Assembly (NCBI GenBank): GCA_964369605.1
Contig: CAYJFD010000016.1
Coordinates: 1 to 47,885, forward strand
Length of the DNA stretch: 47,885 nucleotides
Origin: CAYJFD01 sp964369605
GTDB lineage: Bacteria > Bacteroidota > Bacteroidia > Bacteroidales > UBA932
Reading direction: 5' to 3'
Shown here: positions 1 to 8,565 of the stretch, piece after piece
How positions within the stretch are numbered: position 1 is the first letter of the stretch
Layout of the letters: each line of letters begins with the position of its first letter
Made by a program: the position numbers and the translations under genes
Notes under the pieces: generated by a model
What the model was told of the DNA's origin: nothing
Seen by the model: only the letters and a program-made list of their open reading frames with translations
Databases searched by the model: none

Positions 1-1404
1 GAAATTCACATCATTAAAGAATAATGCGCATATAGAAACAAAGATGATAATGCTACAAATTAAAACCTTATTATGCTCGTAGGATCTTCCAGATATTCTA
101 TCTATTTTATTCAATAGCTTATAACGGTTCTTACCTTCGTTACTTTCGTTATTTACTGTGCCAGGCACTTTAATAAACTGGGGAAGGTATATTAATGAGA
201 ATAATGTTGTACCTACCAAAATTAGAGATGAGAATAGTCCGAAATCTTGAAGAAGTTTTGAATTAGTAAATAGTAAACCTATGAAGGCTCCTATAGTTGT
301 AACGCTTCCGATCGTTAGTGGATAACTAAGTTCTTTGATTACACTGTAGATATCTTTAGAGTGTTCTGCATGAGATATTAGGTGTATAGAGTAACTAAAA
401 GCTAGACCAAAAATAATAGATCCAGAGCCTACGGCAATAAGCGAGATATTGCCTTGTATAAGATAAGCGAGACTTAGAGAGAAGAGTACCCCAAAAACAA
501 CAGGCATTAGTAACAGAATAATATTTCTTCTACTTCTAAATGCACAGACTATGAATATAACTACTACTAAAATAGCTATGTTCAGCGTTATCATACTATC
601 TCTCTTAATCTGAACTGCATTATAGTGGGCTACTGCTGGTGCTCCAAAGTATTCGATAAGTAATTCAGGATATTGGCTAGAGATATCTTGAATGCTTGAT
701 TCAATAGATCGGATTAATTCTTTACTGTTATTATTGGTCTTTGGATCTATGTAGAATAATAGGGTGGATTTATCTTCCGAAAAAACATAGCCGTCTAAAA
801 TATTGTAACTGAAATTATGTCCCATACTTTGTAGAGAACTTAGTTTGGGTGTAGCTATTCCTAGTGGGTCACGATAGATAAAATCACTGATATATGCTCC
901 CATAAAAGAACTAAGTTGGTCATAGTTAGAGCGCATCTTCATTTTTATATTCTCTGTTGAGGTAAGAGAGTCGAGTTTATTATAGTCAGACTCTGTTAGT
1001 AGTACAGGGAGGTGCTCATAGATGAACTGGCTAATTGAATCTATCTTTGAGTCGTCGACTTTAGCTGTAAGTTTTGCATTTTGATAAAAGGCTTCAGTAT
1101 TTATAAGGCTTTCGCTAAGCAAATCAGCACAGTCTATCATATCATATTCAGTGTCAGATATTCCAGGCTCCTTGGAAATATGTTCTGATGTGATAAGAAT
1201 GGCAATACGAGAGGTTAAGGTCTGCTCTCCTAGGACCTTTGTTAAATTTTGCTCACTTTCTGGGAAGAAGGCTGTTATATCTTCTTGAAAGCGGATATTG
1301 ATCGCTCCTATAGCCATTATCCCTGAGAGTAAAATTAAGGATAACCACATCACAAGTCTATGAGAAGCGAAATAGTCGTATATTTTTGTAAAAAAGCTAG
1401 GCAT
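1..1404 (-). CDS. MMPL/RND-family exporter (partial, C-terminus beyond left edge)
   Basis: Open frame of 468 codons from an ATG at 1404 to the window edge with no stop. The visible part has one membrane segment at about residues 17-37, a soluble loop of some 210 residues, then a cluster of five hydrophobic segments from about residue 255. That is the first half of a typical MMPL/RND permease; the second half should lie to the left. Family members move lipids or lipid-linked molecules across the inner membrane, and MMPL exporters are a regular part of aryl-polyene clusters. The start overlaps the stop of the glycosyltransferase gene by 8 bp, so the two are probably translationally coupled. Inference: it extracts or exports the finished polyene lipid. 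Confidence 0.8.
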   Translation of the reverse strand, partial: MPSFFTKIYDYFASHRLVMWLSLILLSGIMAIGAINIRFQEDITAFFPESEQNLTKVLGEQTLTSRIAILITSEHISKEPGISDTEYDMIDCADLLSESLINTEAFYQNAKLTAKVDDSKIDSISQFIYEHLPVLLTESDYNKLDSLTSTENIKMKMRSNYDQLSSFMGAYISDFIYRDPLGIATPKLSSLQSMGHNFSYNILDGYVFSEDKSTLLFYIDPKTNNNSKELIRSIESSIQDISSQYPELLIEYFGAPAVAHYNAVQIKRDSMITLNIAILVVVIFIVCAFRSRRNIILLLMPVVFGVLFSLSLAYLIQGNISLIAVGSGSIIFGLAFSYSIHLISHAEHSKDIYSVIKELSYPLTIGSVTTIGAFIGLLFTNSKLLQDFGLFSSLILVGTTLFSLIYLPQFIKVPGTVNNESNEGKNRYKLLNKIDRISGRSYEHNKVLICSIIIFVSICALFFNDVNF

Positions 1405-2569
1405 GGGTACTCCTTTTTCTAAAGATAGTGAGTAAGCAGAATGATAGTACAAACATCAAAAGTCCGCATACAACAGAAAGGGCTGATGCTCCGATAAGGT
1501 ATTGAATGATATCCTGATAGACAGTCTCTAGATTAATGTTTGAAAATTCAATTCTTTTATTAGTCCCTAGTATTACTCCACCTAAATAATGGCTGCCATA
1601 TAGTATGAAAGGTATCATTGGAGGAATACTTATATTAGAACTTAGTAATGTAATAATCTTGTTAACTTTTACTAGGTGAGCAACCAGGGCTGCGACTACC
1701 ATCTGGTAACCCCAAATAGGAAATATGCCAAAGAAAATCCCAAGTCCCATAGCTGCACTCAAACGAAGATTTGACTCTTTAGTATGAGTTAAATTTTCCT
1801 TCAAGAGCCTAACGATATTAGAAGGGTTACAGGCTTTGATAAACTTCAGAGGATAGTAATATAATAATGCCAATAGGACAAGTATCAGGTTAACTACACT
1901 TATTCTGAAAAAATCTTTTAGTGGTTTGAAATGTGATATGCGCTGATCTCCAGGAGCGTAGTATACAGATATCGGAATGTTACTTACATTGATGCCACGC
2001 CACGCAGCACGTACTATAATTTCTACTTCAAATTCGTACCTATTTGACAAATAATGTTTGTTAGCAATGTTTTTGATAGGGTAGAGTCGAAAACCTGATT
2101 GAGTATCTTCCAGTTTTTGCCAAGTTTCTACATAATACCAGAAGTTAGAAAATCTATTTGCAAAGGTATTTTGTGTAGGCATATTTTCGCTCTTTAGATT
2201 TCTTGCTCCTATAATCAAAGAATTAGGGGCCTGCTCTAGTTTATCTATGAAGAGTACTATATCACTTGCATAATGCTGACCATCAGAATCCATGGTTAGA
2301 ATATATTCAAAACCATTATTGGATGCGTATTTTAGTGCCTGTTTTATGGCGTAGCCCTTGCCTTTATTTGTGGCGTACTCTATTTTATTAACAGAGAGTG
2401 AGTCTAGTATTTCAGCGGTATTGTCAGTGGAACCATCATTTACAACTAAGATATCGTCGCTATACTCTCGTAACTGCTCTATTACAGATGCGAGAGTGCT
2501 ATGATTGTTATATGTTGGTATAACGATCAAAACCTTATTCTTTTTTATCCTCTCTCTAATATTATTCAT
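1397..2569 (-). CDS. GT2 glycosyltransferase fused to DUF2062
   Basis: 390 residues. The N-terminal half is a GT-A family 2 glycosyltransferase: a VIPTYN strand near residue 16, VVNDGSTDN at 42-50, and the metal-binding DSD at 94-96 within TMDSDGQH. Hydrophobic segments follow at about 225-245. The C-terminal 120 residues match DUF2062, with a conserved GIFFGIFPIWGYQ stretch and two or three membrane segments. This fusion is typical of aryl-polyene clusters and of dolichol-phosphate-mannose-synthase-like enzymes. It probably transfers a sugar from an activated donor to a lipid or to the polyene head group at the cytoplasmic face of the membrane. It sits 2 bp after the dehydratase gene and overlaps the exporter gene. 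The sugar donor cannot be told from sequence. Confidence 0.85.
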   Translation of the reverse strand: MNNIRERIKKNKVLIVIPTYNNHSTLASVIEQLREYSDDILVVNDGSTDNTAEILDSLSVNKIEYATNKGKGYAIKQALKYASNNGFEYILTMDSDGQHYASDIVLFIDKLEQAPNSLIIGARNLKSENMPTQNTFANRFSNFWYYVETWQKLEDTQSGFRLYPIKNIANKHYLSNRYEFEVEIIVRAAWRGINVSNIPISVYYAPGDQRISHFKPLKDFFRISVVNLILVLLALLYYYPLKFIKACNPSNIVRLLKENLTHTKESNLRLSAAMGLGIFFGIFPIWGYQMVVAALVAHLVKVNKIITLLSSNISIPPMIPFILYGSHYLGGVILGTNKRIEFSNINLETVYQDIIQYLIGASALSVVCGLLMFVLSFCLLTIFRKRSTHA

Positions 2570-2571
2570 AG

Positions 2572-2922
2572 TTATCGAATGCTAGCCTTTAGTTTCATTA
2601 CATTTTCCTGCCCAGATAGTATTTGGGCAGTAATGTTTATGCTTTCGTTGTTTTGTTTTAAGTTAATGATAAGTTCTAGTTCTTTGTGAATTTCAGGGAT
2701 GATGGCAGTTAAGAACTTCACTTCTTTAATCTCACTAAATTTAATCTTTCTAAGTAAAATATCTGAGCAACATTCTTTAACTAGCTGTATAGTACAAACT
2801 CCGGGTACGATTGGATTATTAGGAAAGTGACCCTCAAAAACCTTCGAATTCGGAATAGGCTCTGCATTAAAATGATAAGTATCACCATTCTCGGAGATAT
2901 ATGTTCTATTAAATACTTTCAT
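2572..2922 (-). CDS. Hotdog-fold 3-hydroxyacyl-ACP dehydratase, FabZ/ApeI-like
   Basis: A FabZ-type hotdog protein with the diagnostic FEGHFPNNPIVPGV motif, including the catalytic His. I place the start at the ATG at 2922, 4 bp after the LolA-like gene stops. An in-frame ATG at 2961 would add 13 residues but overlap that gene by 35 bp. The Glu/Asp that FabZ/FabA carry on the helix after the PGV motif appears here as Gln (PGVCTIQLVKE). The other dehydratase of the operon (8566-9003) shows the reverse pattern, so the two may form a heterodimer (see findings). Expected role: dehydration of 3-hydroxyacyl-ACP to build conjugated double bonds. Confidence 0.8.
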   Translation of the reverse strand: MKVFNRTYISENGDTYHFNAEPIPNSKVFEGHFPNNPIVPGVCTIQLVKECCSDILLRKIKFSEIKEVKFLTAIIPEIHKELELIINLKQNNESINITAQILSGQENVMKLKASIR

Positions 2923-2926
2923 AAAC

Positions 2927-3547
2927 TTACTTGGTGAAAATTTCAGGTTTAATATCTGCATTTATCTGCTTTGAATTAAAGTAGTAAGCAGTGTAGGAGC
3001 CCTTACTCTCATCTATTCTCATAGAATTTAGTGTCATATTCTGTTCATCGAAAACCAAAGTAATACTTGTAATATATCTCTTGATTCTCTTCTCTGATGG
3101 ATAAAGGCTAATCTTGTATTGGCCTTCTATCTTTTCAAGCTTCCGCTCCCAACCTCTTCCTAATTTTGCAACATCTCCTGACATAGAGGCTTGCATCATA
3201 TAGGAAATTTGCTTCATAAGAGGATTAGATGATGCGCTTTGCTCTATGGCTTTACCATCATTTACTATTATAAAGTCTTCATTACTAATAATAATTTTAT
3301 CTCCTACTGGCTCATCATAGTACATCGCTATGTTTCCTGTGTTGTCATAGTAGAAGTCTCCTTCCTTGATTAAAGGCTTCTTAATGTTAACAATGCTCTT
3401 CTCTAGCAAGAATCTTGCTACGATAGTAAGGTTTTTAGAGCTAGCCTCGTTAAGTTTTTTCTCAAATTCAGATGTGATCTCCTCACCTTGGGCGAACACT
3501 GAAAGAGAAATAATTATAATATTTATAATCAGTAATAATCGTTTCAT
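2927..3547 (-). CDS. LolA-like periplasmic outer-membrane lipoprotein carrier
   Basis: 206 residues with a cleavable signal peptide (MKRLLLIINIIIISLSVFAQG, cleavage probably near residue 20). The mature part has the LolA/LppM-like pattern of alternating beta strands (GDFYYDNTGNIAMYY, then a DEQNMTLNSMRID strand). LolA-fold proteins carry acyl chains across the periplasm, and dedicated LolA homologues are standard in aryl-polyene clusters. Inference: this one shuttles the polyene lipid from the inner-membrane exporter to the outer membrane. It follows the deacetylase gene by 13 bp on the same transcript. The divergent sequence makes the family call moderately rather than fully certain. Confidence 0.7.
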   Translation of the reverse strand: MKRLLLIINIIIISLSVFAQGEEITSEFEKKLNEASSKNLTIVARFLLEKSIVNIKKPLIKEGDFYYDNTGNIAMYYDEPVGDKIIISNEDFIIVNDGKAIEQSASSNPLMKQISYMMQASMSGDVAKLGRGWERKLEKIEGQYKISLYPSEKRIKRYITSITLVFDEQNMTLNSMRIDESKGSYTAYYFNSKQINADIKPEIFTK

Positions 3548-3560
3548 ACTAGATCCTTAA

Positions 3561-4235
3561 TTAATTTAGTAATTCGTTAATAGAGACTGCTTTGTAGCCG
3601 TTATCTCTGATATATGTTAATAGCATATCTGTGAGCTCTAGAGTACCTACACGATTATCATGTAGGAGAATAATGTCTCCACCATCGATTTTATCGATAA
3701 CCCTGCTATATATTTTTTTTACATCTTGTTTTACAGTGTCATACGAGCGAATACTCCAACCTATAGAGATGAGTCCAGATGCAGTTACTGCCTTGCCAAT
3801 AGGAGGATTACTTACTCCAAAAGGAGGGCGGAAGTAAATATTGTTTTCACCTGTTATGTCTTCAATGACTTTCTTACATTCAAGGATCTCCGTTAGAATT
3901 CTTTTGCGACTTTGTATAGGGAATGACGGCTTATGCCACATTGAATGATTACCTATTGTATGTCCTTGACTATGAATCTGCCTTACTAGTTCTGGATATT
4001 GCTTAGCCTTTGATCCTATAATAAAAAAACTAGCTTTTACCTGGTACTCATCAAGAAGTTTTAGAAGTCGAGGCGTAGTTTGTGGATCGACTCCATCGTC
4101 AAAGGTAAGGGCTATATTTTTTGTTGCTTTAGGAGCACGACAAATACTTCTTAGATAGATCCCAAGAGATATACTCCACGAAAAATAGAAGAGTATAGCA
4201 AAAATGATACTTATTATAAGAAGAATTATATACAT
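3561..4235 (-). CDS. NodB-homology polysaccharide deacetylase family protein
   Basis: 224 residues: an N-terminal membrane anchor (about residues 2-24) followed by a NodB carbohydrate-esterase-4 domain. Motif 1 is TFDDG (44-48) with the catalytic Asp and metal Asp. Motif 2 is GNHSMWH, which supplies the two metal-binding His residues (97 and 101). Motif 3 is RPPFG, and the late motif ILLHD is near residue 190. All catalytic elements are present, so it should be an active metal-dependent N- or O-deacetylase facing the periplasm. The gene overlaps the upstream KS-like gene by 10 bp. The substrate is unknown; in this operon a sugar on the polyene glycolipid is a reasonable guess. Confidence 0.85.
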   Translation of the reverse strand: MYIILLIISIIFAILFYFSWSISLGIYLRSICRAPKATKNIALTFDDGVDPQTTPRLLKLLDEYQVKASFFIIGSKAKQYPELVRQIHSQGHTIGNHSMWHKPSFPIQSRKRILTEILECKKVIEDITGENNIYFRPPFGVSNPPIGKAVTASGLISIGWSIRSYDTVKQDVKKIYSRVIDKIDGGDIILLHDNRVGTLELTDMLLTYIRDNGYKAVSINELLN

Positions 4236-5035
4236 TTTATTGTTATTTGTGAATGAATTTTTCCGTAGATATCATTCTGGATTTTAATCGTTTCTAATTG
4301 ATTATCAGTAAGATTTTGCTCCGCATTTCCAGAAGATGCATTAATTTTTAGATATATGGCCTCTGCAAGGCTTCCGCACCATTCCTTTGAACAAAGTTCT
4401 TTTGCCGAAATTGCGCTGTCTAAGCGCTTAGAATCGAAATCTACTTCCAAGTTAAAATCAAAATCTGTAATCTTTGCCTGAGAGCATGTTTTCTGTTCCG
4501 CACTAAGTACGAAAAAAATAGCTCCTTGCCCCCTCTCCTTCTGGGTTAGCATTCCTAGTCTGTCAAGTATGGAGTTAACAGTAGGTGTGAGTTCGTCAAA
4601 TATTCCTATCAGTACAGCCTTTGCTCCTTTGTGCTCTATCTGAAGCATAGCATCGATGAGTGCACCTTCAAAACTTGTAAAGCGGTGACTAATAGTATTG
4701 TTGTAGCATTTAAGCGACTTAATAAGAGCTACTTGTGCGCCAACAGTATTAAACGTTGATTGGATAAACGGGGTAGGATTGAGCATACTTTCTTGTGCTT
4801 CGACGATATTTGCTAGAAATTTTTCACTATCAGCGATACATCCAAGCCAAGTACCAGTGATAATAGCATCTACCTCACCGAAGGACTTATAATCTTCAAG
4901 GCTATCAAGAGCTGTACAAACCCCCATTTTTACAAGAGAGCTCATTCTACGCCTAATGTTCATATTCGGAATCAATTCCTTGATATCCCTACTTAGAGCA
5001 TCGTGCTTTTTTATGCAGTTGATGTAATAGTTCAT
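4226..5035 (-). CDS. Free-standing beta-ketoacyl-synthase N-terminal-like protein (chain-length-factor-like)
   Basis: 269 residues that resemble only the N-terminal half of a thiolase-fold ketosynthase, the type called ketoacyl-synt_2 and known as a chain-length-factor-like subunit in aryl-polyene clusters. The stretch NPTPFIQSTFNTVGAQ aligns with the KS active-site region, but no catalytic Cys is present, and the second-half His motifs are absent. It should be non-catalytic by itself and likely pairs with one of the adjacent ketosynthases to set chain length. Its ATG overlaps the stop of the KS gene (TAATG, 1 bp), consistent with coupled translation and stoichiometric assembly. Confidence 0.75.
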   Translation of the reverse strand: MNYYINCIKKHDALSRDIKELIPNMNIRRRMSSLVKMGVCTALDSLEDYKSFGEVDAIITGTWLGCIADSEKFLANIVEAQESMLNPTPFIQSTFNTVGAQVALIKSLKCYNNTISHRFTSFEGALIDAMLQIEHKGAKAVLIGIFDELTPTVNSILDRLGMLTQKERGQGAIFFVLSAEQKTCSQAKITDFDFNLEVDFDSKRLDSAISAKELCSKEWCGSLAEAIYLKINASSGNAEQNLTDNQLETIKIQNDIYGKIHSQITIKCI

Positions 5036-6201
5036 TATCTTGAAAATATTAAGGTTGAACAGTTTCCTCCAAATCCAAATGAAGAGGATAAGACGTATTT
5101 AATATCAATGTCTGTTTTGCTTTCTGTTATGAGGCAGCTTCCCTCGAGTATGGGCTTTGTTAATCTGAGGTTAGCAAAGATAGTGCTATGCAATATCGAT
5201 AAGACAGAGAACACAGCCTCTATTCCACCTGCAGCGGCTAGGGTATGGCCTGTGTAGCTTTTTGTGGAGCTACAAGCGAGTCTTGTTTTATCCGGAGAAA
5301 GTCTTTCAAGGGCAGCTAGTTCTGAGGAGTCATTATTGTTAGTGCCAGTACCGTGCAGGTTTATGTAGTCAATATCGTCTATGCTGATCTGTGCCATAGT
5401 TAAAGCCTCGGACATAGCTAGGAATGCACCGTCGCCTTGTTCAGATGTGGCCGTTTGATGGTGAGCGTCATTTGCGTTAGCATAGCCTACAAGGGTACAG
5501 AGGCTAGAAGCTTCAGGGTCTTTAGTAAGTAGTAAATATGCTGCTCCTTCTCCTAGATTTAATCCTTCTCTTTGCTCGTCAAGGGGACGGCATAACTGTG
5601 AATCTAGGATCTTTAGAGAGTTAAATCCGTTTAGTGTAAATCGGCAAAGTGCATCAGTTCCACCTACAAGGACGTAGTCTAGCATATTACTCTTTAGCAT
5701 CTGTGCCCCCATTATAACTGCATTAGCTGCAGAAGAACAGGCTGTGCTGATGGTTGTTTGGAATCCTTTGATATGGCACATCTGAGCGATAAATTCTGTG
5801 GAAGAGGCACAGTCGTGGCCTGAGAACATGTTTATGTCCCCAGCTGTATTGTCTTGCATAAAATCCTTGTACATTTCTTCAGATAGATCCATCCCCCCAA
5901 CTGATGTTGAGTTGATAATACCTAGTCTCTTGCCTGAGAGTTCGACGTTTGATAAAGCTTCTTTTGCCGCAATAGCTCCAAGTAGGGCAGTCCGAGATAT
6001 TATATCCGTTTGTGAAAGTCCTAATAACTCTTTTAGCTGTTCGTTGCTCTTTCGCAGCTGACCAACAGGCACTTTAATAGAGCTCTCAAAGAGGTTGTTC
6101 TCCCCGATAGCACAGCGACCAGAGAGAAGGGCCTGGTAATTTTCCACGCATCCTATTCCTAGTGCTGAGACTATACCTATTCCACAAACTTTAATATCCA
6201 T
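5035..6201 (-). CDS. Beta-ketoacyl-ACP synthase (KAS I/II type)
   Basis: 388 residues with a complete Cys-His-His ketosynthase triad: nucleophile in STACSSAANAV, first His in NLHGTGTNNND, second His in KSYTGHTLAAAGG, and the C-terminal SSFGFGGN loop. It should therefore condense malonyl-ACP with an acyl-ACP. It immediately precedes the KS-like partner and follows an ACP across a 26-bp spacer. That spacer contains one copy of a 20-bp direct repeat whose other copy lies in the ACP 3' end. Of the three ketosynthases in the operon, this one is the likeliest partner of the chain-length-factor-like protein by position. Confidence 0.9.
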   Translation of the reverse strand: MDIKVCGIGIVSALGIGCVENYQALLSGRCAIGENNLFESSIKVPVGQLRKSNEQLKELLGLSQTDIISRTALLGAIAAKEALSNVELSGKRLGIINSTSVGGMDLSEEMYKDFMQDNTAGDINMFSGHDCASSTEFIAQMCHIKGFQTTISTACSSAANAVIMGAQMLKSNMLDYVLVGGTDALCRFTLNGFNSLKILDSQLCRPLDEQREGLNLGEGAAYLLLTKDPEASSLCTLVGYANANDAHHQTATSEQGDGAFLAMSEALTMAQISIDDIDYINLHGTGTNNNDSSELAALERLSPDKTRLACSSTKSYTGHTLAAAGGIEAVFSVLSILHSTIFANLRLTKPILEGSCLITESKTDIDIKYVLSSSFGFGGNCSTLIFSR

Positions 6202-6250
6202 TTTTCTGTTTTTAGAAATATTATCTACTATTTTCTGTTTTTAGAAATAT
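6202..6250. repeat. 20-bp perfect direct repeat at the ACP-KS junction
   Basis: Positions 6202-6221 and 6231-6250 are identical over 20 bp and 29 bp apart (9-bp spacer). On the coding (minus) strand the first copy encodes the last ACP residues (ISKNRK) and the second lies in the spacer just before the KS start codon. Collapsing one 29-bp unit would join the ACP to the KS in the same reading frame. Confidence 0.9.
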
Positions 6251-6482
6251 ACTCTGTTAATGTATCAACAGAGAAAAATATTTCTTTTGCTGCTCCAGGA
6301 TTCTCAAGACGGATTCCGTATGACTTCTCAAGAATAAGAATTATCTCAAGTGCATCTATCGAGTCTAGTCCAAGACCATCACCAAATAGAGGTGCAGCTG
6401 AGTCGATATCCTCGTGAGTAATATCTTCTAGGTTAAGTGCCTCTATTAGTTTTTCTTTAAATTCTTGCTTTAGTATTTCCAT
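6228..6482 (-). CDS. Acyl carrier protein
   Basis: 84 residues with the phosphopantetheine site GLGLDSIDALEI; the modified Ser is residue 41. Size and acidic composition fit a discrete type II ACP. It lies 2 bp after the fused ketosynthase and ends in two tandem TAG codons. It is the second ACP of the operon; aryl-polyene systems normally carry two ACPs, one for priming/elongation and one with a specialised role. Its last codons form part of a 20-bp direct repeat shared with the following spacer. Confidence 0.92.
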   Translation of the reverse strand: MEILKQEFKEKLIEALNLEDITHEDIDSAAPLFGDGLGLDSIDALEIILILEKSYGIRLENPGAAKEIFFSVDTLTEYISKNRK

Positions 6483-6484
6483 TT

Positions 6485-8143
6485 CTATTTAATTTTAATT
6501 AGTTTTAATTCAACGTTATAGTTTTCTCCAAGTAGTTCACACCAGCCATATATTACTGCATCACAGATATTTCTTTTCATCATAAGCTCCGCTCGCTCTT
6601 TGAGTTTGTCCATCGATTTGTTTTCTTCTACTAAGAAGAGCTGTTCTCCTTGAATTTTGTGTTTGATAGCTATTTCTGCTGCTACAATATTCGGAAGGGT
6701 ATATACAAATATCGCAGGGGATGTTCCAAGTTCTAATTTCTGATTAACTAAGTCTTGGTGTTTTAGATCTGTTTGAGATGACGAACTACTGTTTGCAAGT
6801 AGTATTCCGATTCTTTCTTTAGGAAGTTCTAAGCTTATATCTTTAAGAAGCTTGCATGAAGCCACATAGCCTAGTTTTGAGAGTTCGTCCATCTTGAAGA
6901 ATTTTAGATTAGCATCATTGAGAGCCTTATATTCACTCTTGATGAAATCTGTAAAATTCATGTCAGTATTAGAGTTCTCAAATTCAATATGCGAGAGCTG
7001 CTCAGTTTCTATTTCTCTATATATGACCCCAGTCTTTGGCTGTTTGCATAATACGATCGCCGCATTTGTACCTCCAAAACCTGACGCACTTTTAATAGAG
7101 CAGTTATTTTGCAAAGCCCGATGTTTTGCAGAAACATTTAACTCAAATGGGACACCATTTTGGGAATAACCTAGCACTCCATATACTATATTACTCTTCA
7201 TCTGTTCAACTTGTAATATGGTCTCGATTACTCCAGATGCACCAAATGTATGCCCAAAGTAAGGTTTTAAGGAGTTGCAAGGAACTGAGGTTAACCCTGC
7301 TAAGTTAAGGGCCTTGCTTTCCATCTCATCATTAAATGAGGTACCAGTTCCGTGTAGGTTAATATAGTCTACATCTTGTGCCGTTATATTTGCTTCTTTC
7401 ATAGCCTTGTCGATAGCTAGAAATAGGCCATCCCCGCTTCTTGAAGGACCAGAGATGTGATTTGCATCATTAGATAAGCCTCCACCAGCGACGATAATAC
7501 CTGAGTCTGATTTGCTAGGATCATTAGTAAGAAGGATGACGCCGCAGCCCTCACCCGCTGTTAGTCCATCTCTATCTAAATCATACGGGCGACAAATAGT
7601 CGGAGATATAGATCTGAAAGAGTTAAATCCTTCAACAATAAATTCTCCTATGATATCTACGCCTACAACATATACATTCTCTACTTCTTTTTGCTCTATC
7701 ATCCTAGCTCCAGCTATGATGGCTGCAACTCCTGATATACAGGCAGTGGAGATAATAGTTGGGTCATGCTTGCAGCCAAAATAACTTGTGAGTTTATTTG
7801 AAAGACTCCAAAGAAGGCTTCGAGAGAAGTCCTCAACAAGTTTGTCTACATTCCCCTTTGTAGTTGAAAGTATAATAGCTGTTTTTCCATCATTAAGCAT
7901 TACTCCACTTCTGGATAGAACATCTTCTATCGCTTTTATACATAGCTGTTCAGCGAAGGTGTATTCTCCATCCGTAACTAAATCGAGTCTACTACGATCA
8001 ATAGTGCATACTGGTGTAGATCCAAACGAGGAAATATTCGTTGAATACGATACTATGGCATCTACATTTTCAGATGTAGATAATCCTAGTGAACTAACTA
8101 TACAGCTATTACCTATATATGCTTTATCCATTTTTTCTTCCAT
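6485..8143 (-). CDS. Beta-ketoacyl-ACP synthase fused to a C-terminal KS-like domain
   Basis: 552 residues, about 150 longer than a standard ketosynthase. Residues 1-380 form an intact KS with the nucleophile in STACISGVAAI, His in NLHGTGTSFND, His in KPYFGHTFGASG, and SASGFGGTNAA. From about residue 400 a second domain begins that resembles the N-terminal part of another KS (ERIGILLANSSSSSQ, then SPAIFVYTLPNIVAAEIA) but lacks a nucleophilic Cys. The second domain looks like the stand-alone KS-like proteins of other flexirubin-type clusters. The start could also be the ATG at 8131; either way it overlaps the thioesterase gene. An elongating or priming KS with a built-in partner domain is the best reading. 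Confidence 0.82.
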   Translation of the reverse strand: MEEKMDKAYIGNSCIVSSLGLSTSENVDAIVSYSTNISSFGSTPVCTIDRSRLDLVTDGEYTFAEQLCIKAIEDVLSRSGVMLNDGKTAIILSTTKGNVDKLVEDFSRSLLWSLSNKLTSYFGCKHDPTIISTACISGVAAIIAGARMIEQKEVENVYVVGVDIIGEFIVEGFNSFRSISPTICRPYDLDRDGLTAGEGCGVILLTNDPSKSDSGIIVAGGGLSNDANHISGPSRSGDGLFLAIDKAMKEANITAQDVDYINLHGTGTSFNDEMESKALNLAGLTSVPCNSLKPYFGHTFGASGVIETILQVEQMKSNIVYGVLGYSQNGVPFELNVSAKHRALQNNCSIKSASGFGGTNAAIVLCKQPKTGVIYREIETEQLSHIEFENSNTDMNFTDFIKSEYKALNDANLKFFKMDELSKLGYVASCKLLKDISLELPKERIGILLANSSSSSQTDLKHQDLVNQKLELGTSPAIFVYTLPNIVAAEIAIKHKIQGEQLFLVEENKSMDKLKERAELMMKRNICDAVIYGWCELLGENYNVELKLIKIK

Positions 8144-8559
8144 TCTAAATAATAAGCAGGAGAAAGTAACTGGAGTTCTCCTTCTTGGTCAGTAAATACT
8201 TGTATTGAACTTCCAGTTGCTATAAGCTCTCCATCACCTTCTCTAAATATTGAATATTCGAAGCATATTTTTGCCGCTTCCGTATTTATATATCTTGTCT
8301 CTACTATGGCTTTTTCGCCACATCTTAACGACTTTTTGTATTCTAAATTAAGTTCTACAACAGGTGCTAGAAAACCACTATTTTGAATGTCTAGGTATCC
8401 TAGACCCTCAAATTCTCTCCCAAATGCCTCTCTTCCATCCTCGAAGTACTTAACATATTCACCGTGCCATACGATTTTCATAGAATCTACCTCACTGAAT
8501 CTAACTCTAAAATTAGTTCTATTTGTGAGTACTGCCTCTTGTTTTTTTCTTCTACTCAT
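8113..8559 (-). CDS. Acyl-CoA/ACP thioesterase, 4-hydroxybenzoyl-CoA thioesterase family
   Basis: 148 residues of hotdog fold with the 4HBT signature RFSEVDSMKIVWHGEYVKYF near residue 19, including the Asp used by the YbgC/4HBT family. Such an enzyme hydrolyses acyl thioesters; in aryl-polyene clusters one is always present and is thought to release or edit chains. It follows the dehydratase gene by 6 bp. Its 3' end overlaps the start of the fused ketosynthase gene by 19 to 31 bp, depending on which start that gene uses. Confidence 0.85.
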   Translation of the reverse strand: MSRRKKQEAVLTNRTNFRVRFSEVDSMKIVWHGEYVKYFEDGREAFGREFEGLGYLDIQNSGFLAPVVELNLEYKKSLRCGEKAIVETRYINTEAAKICFEYSIFREGDGELIATGSSIQVFTDQEGELQLLSPAYYLEWKKKWIKHI

Positions 8560-8565
8560 AAGTTC

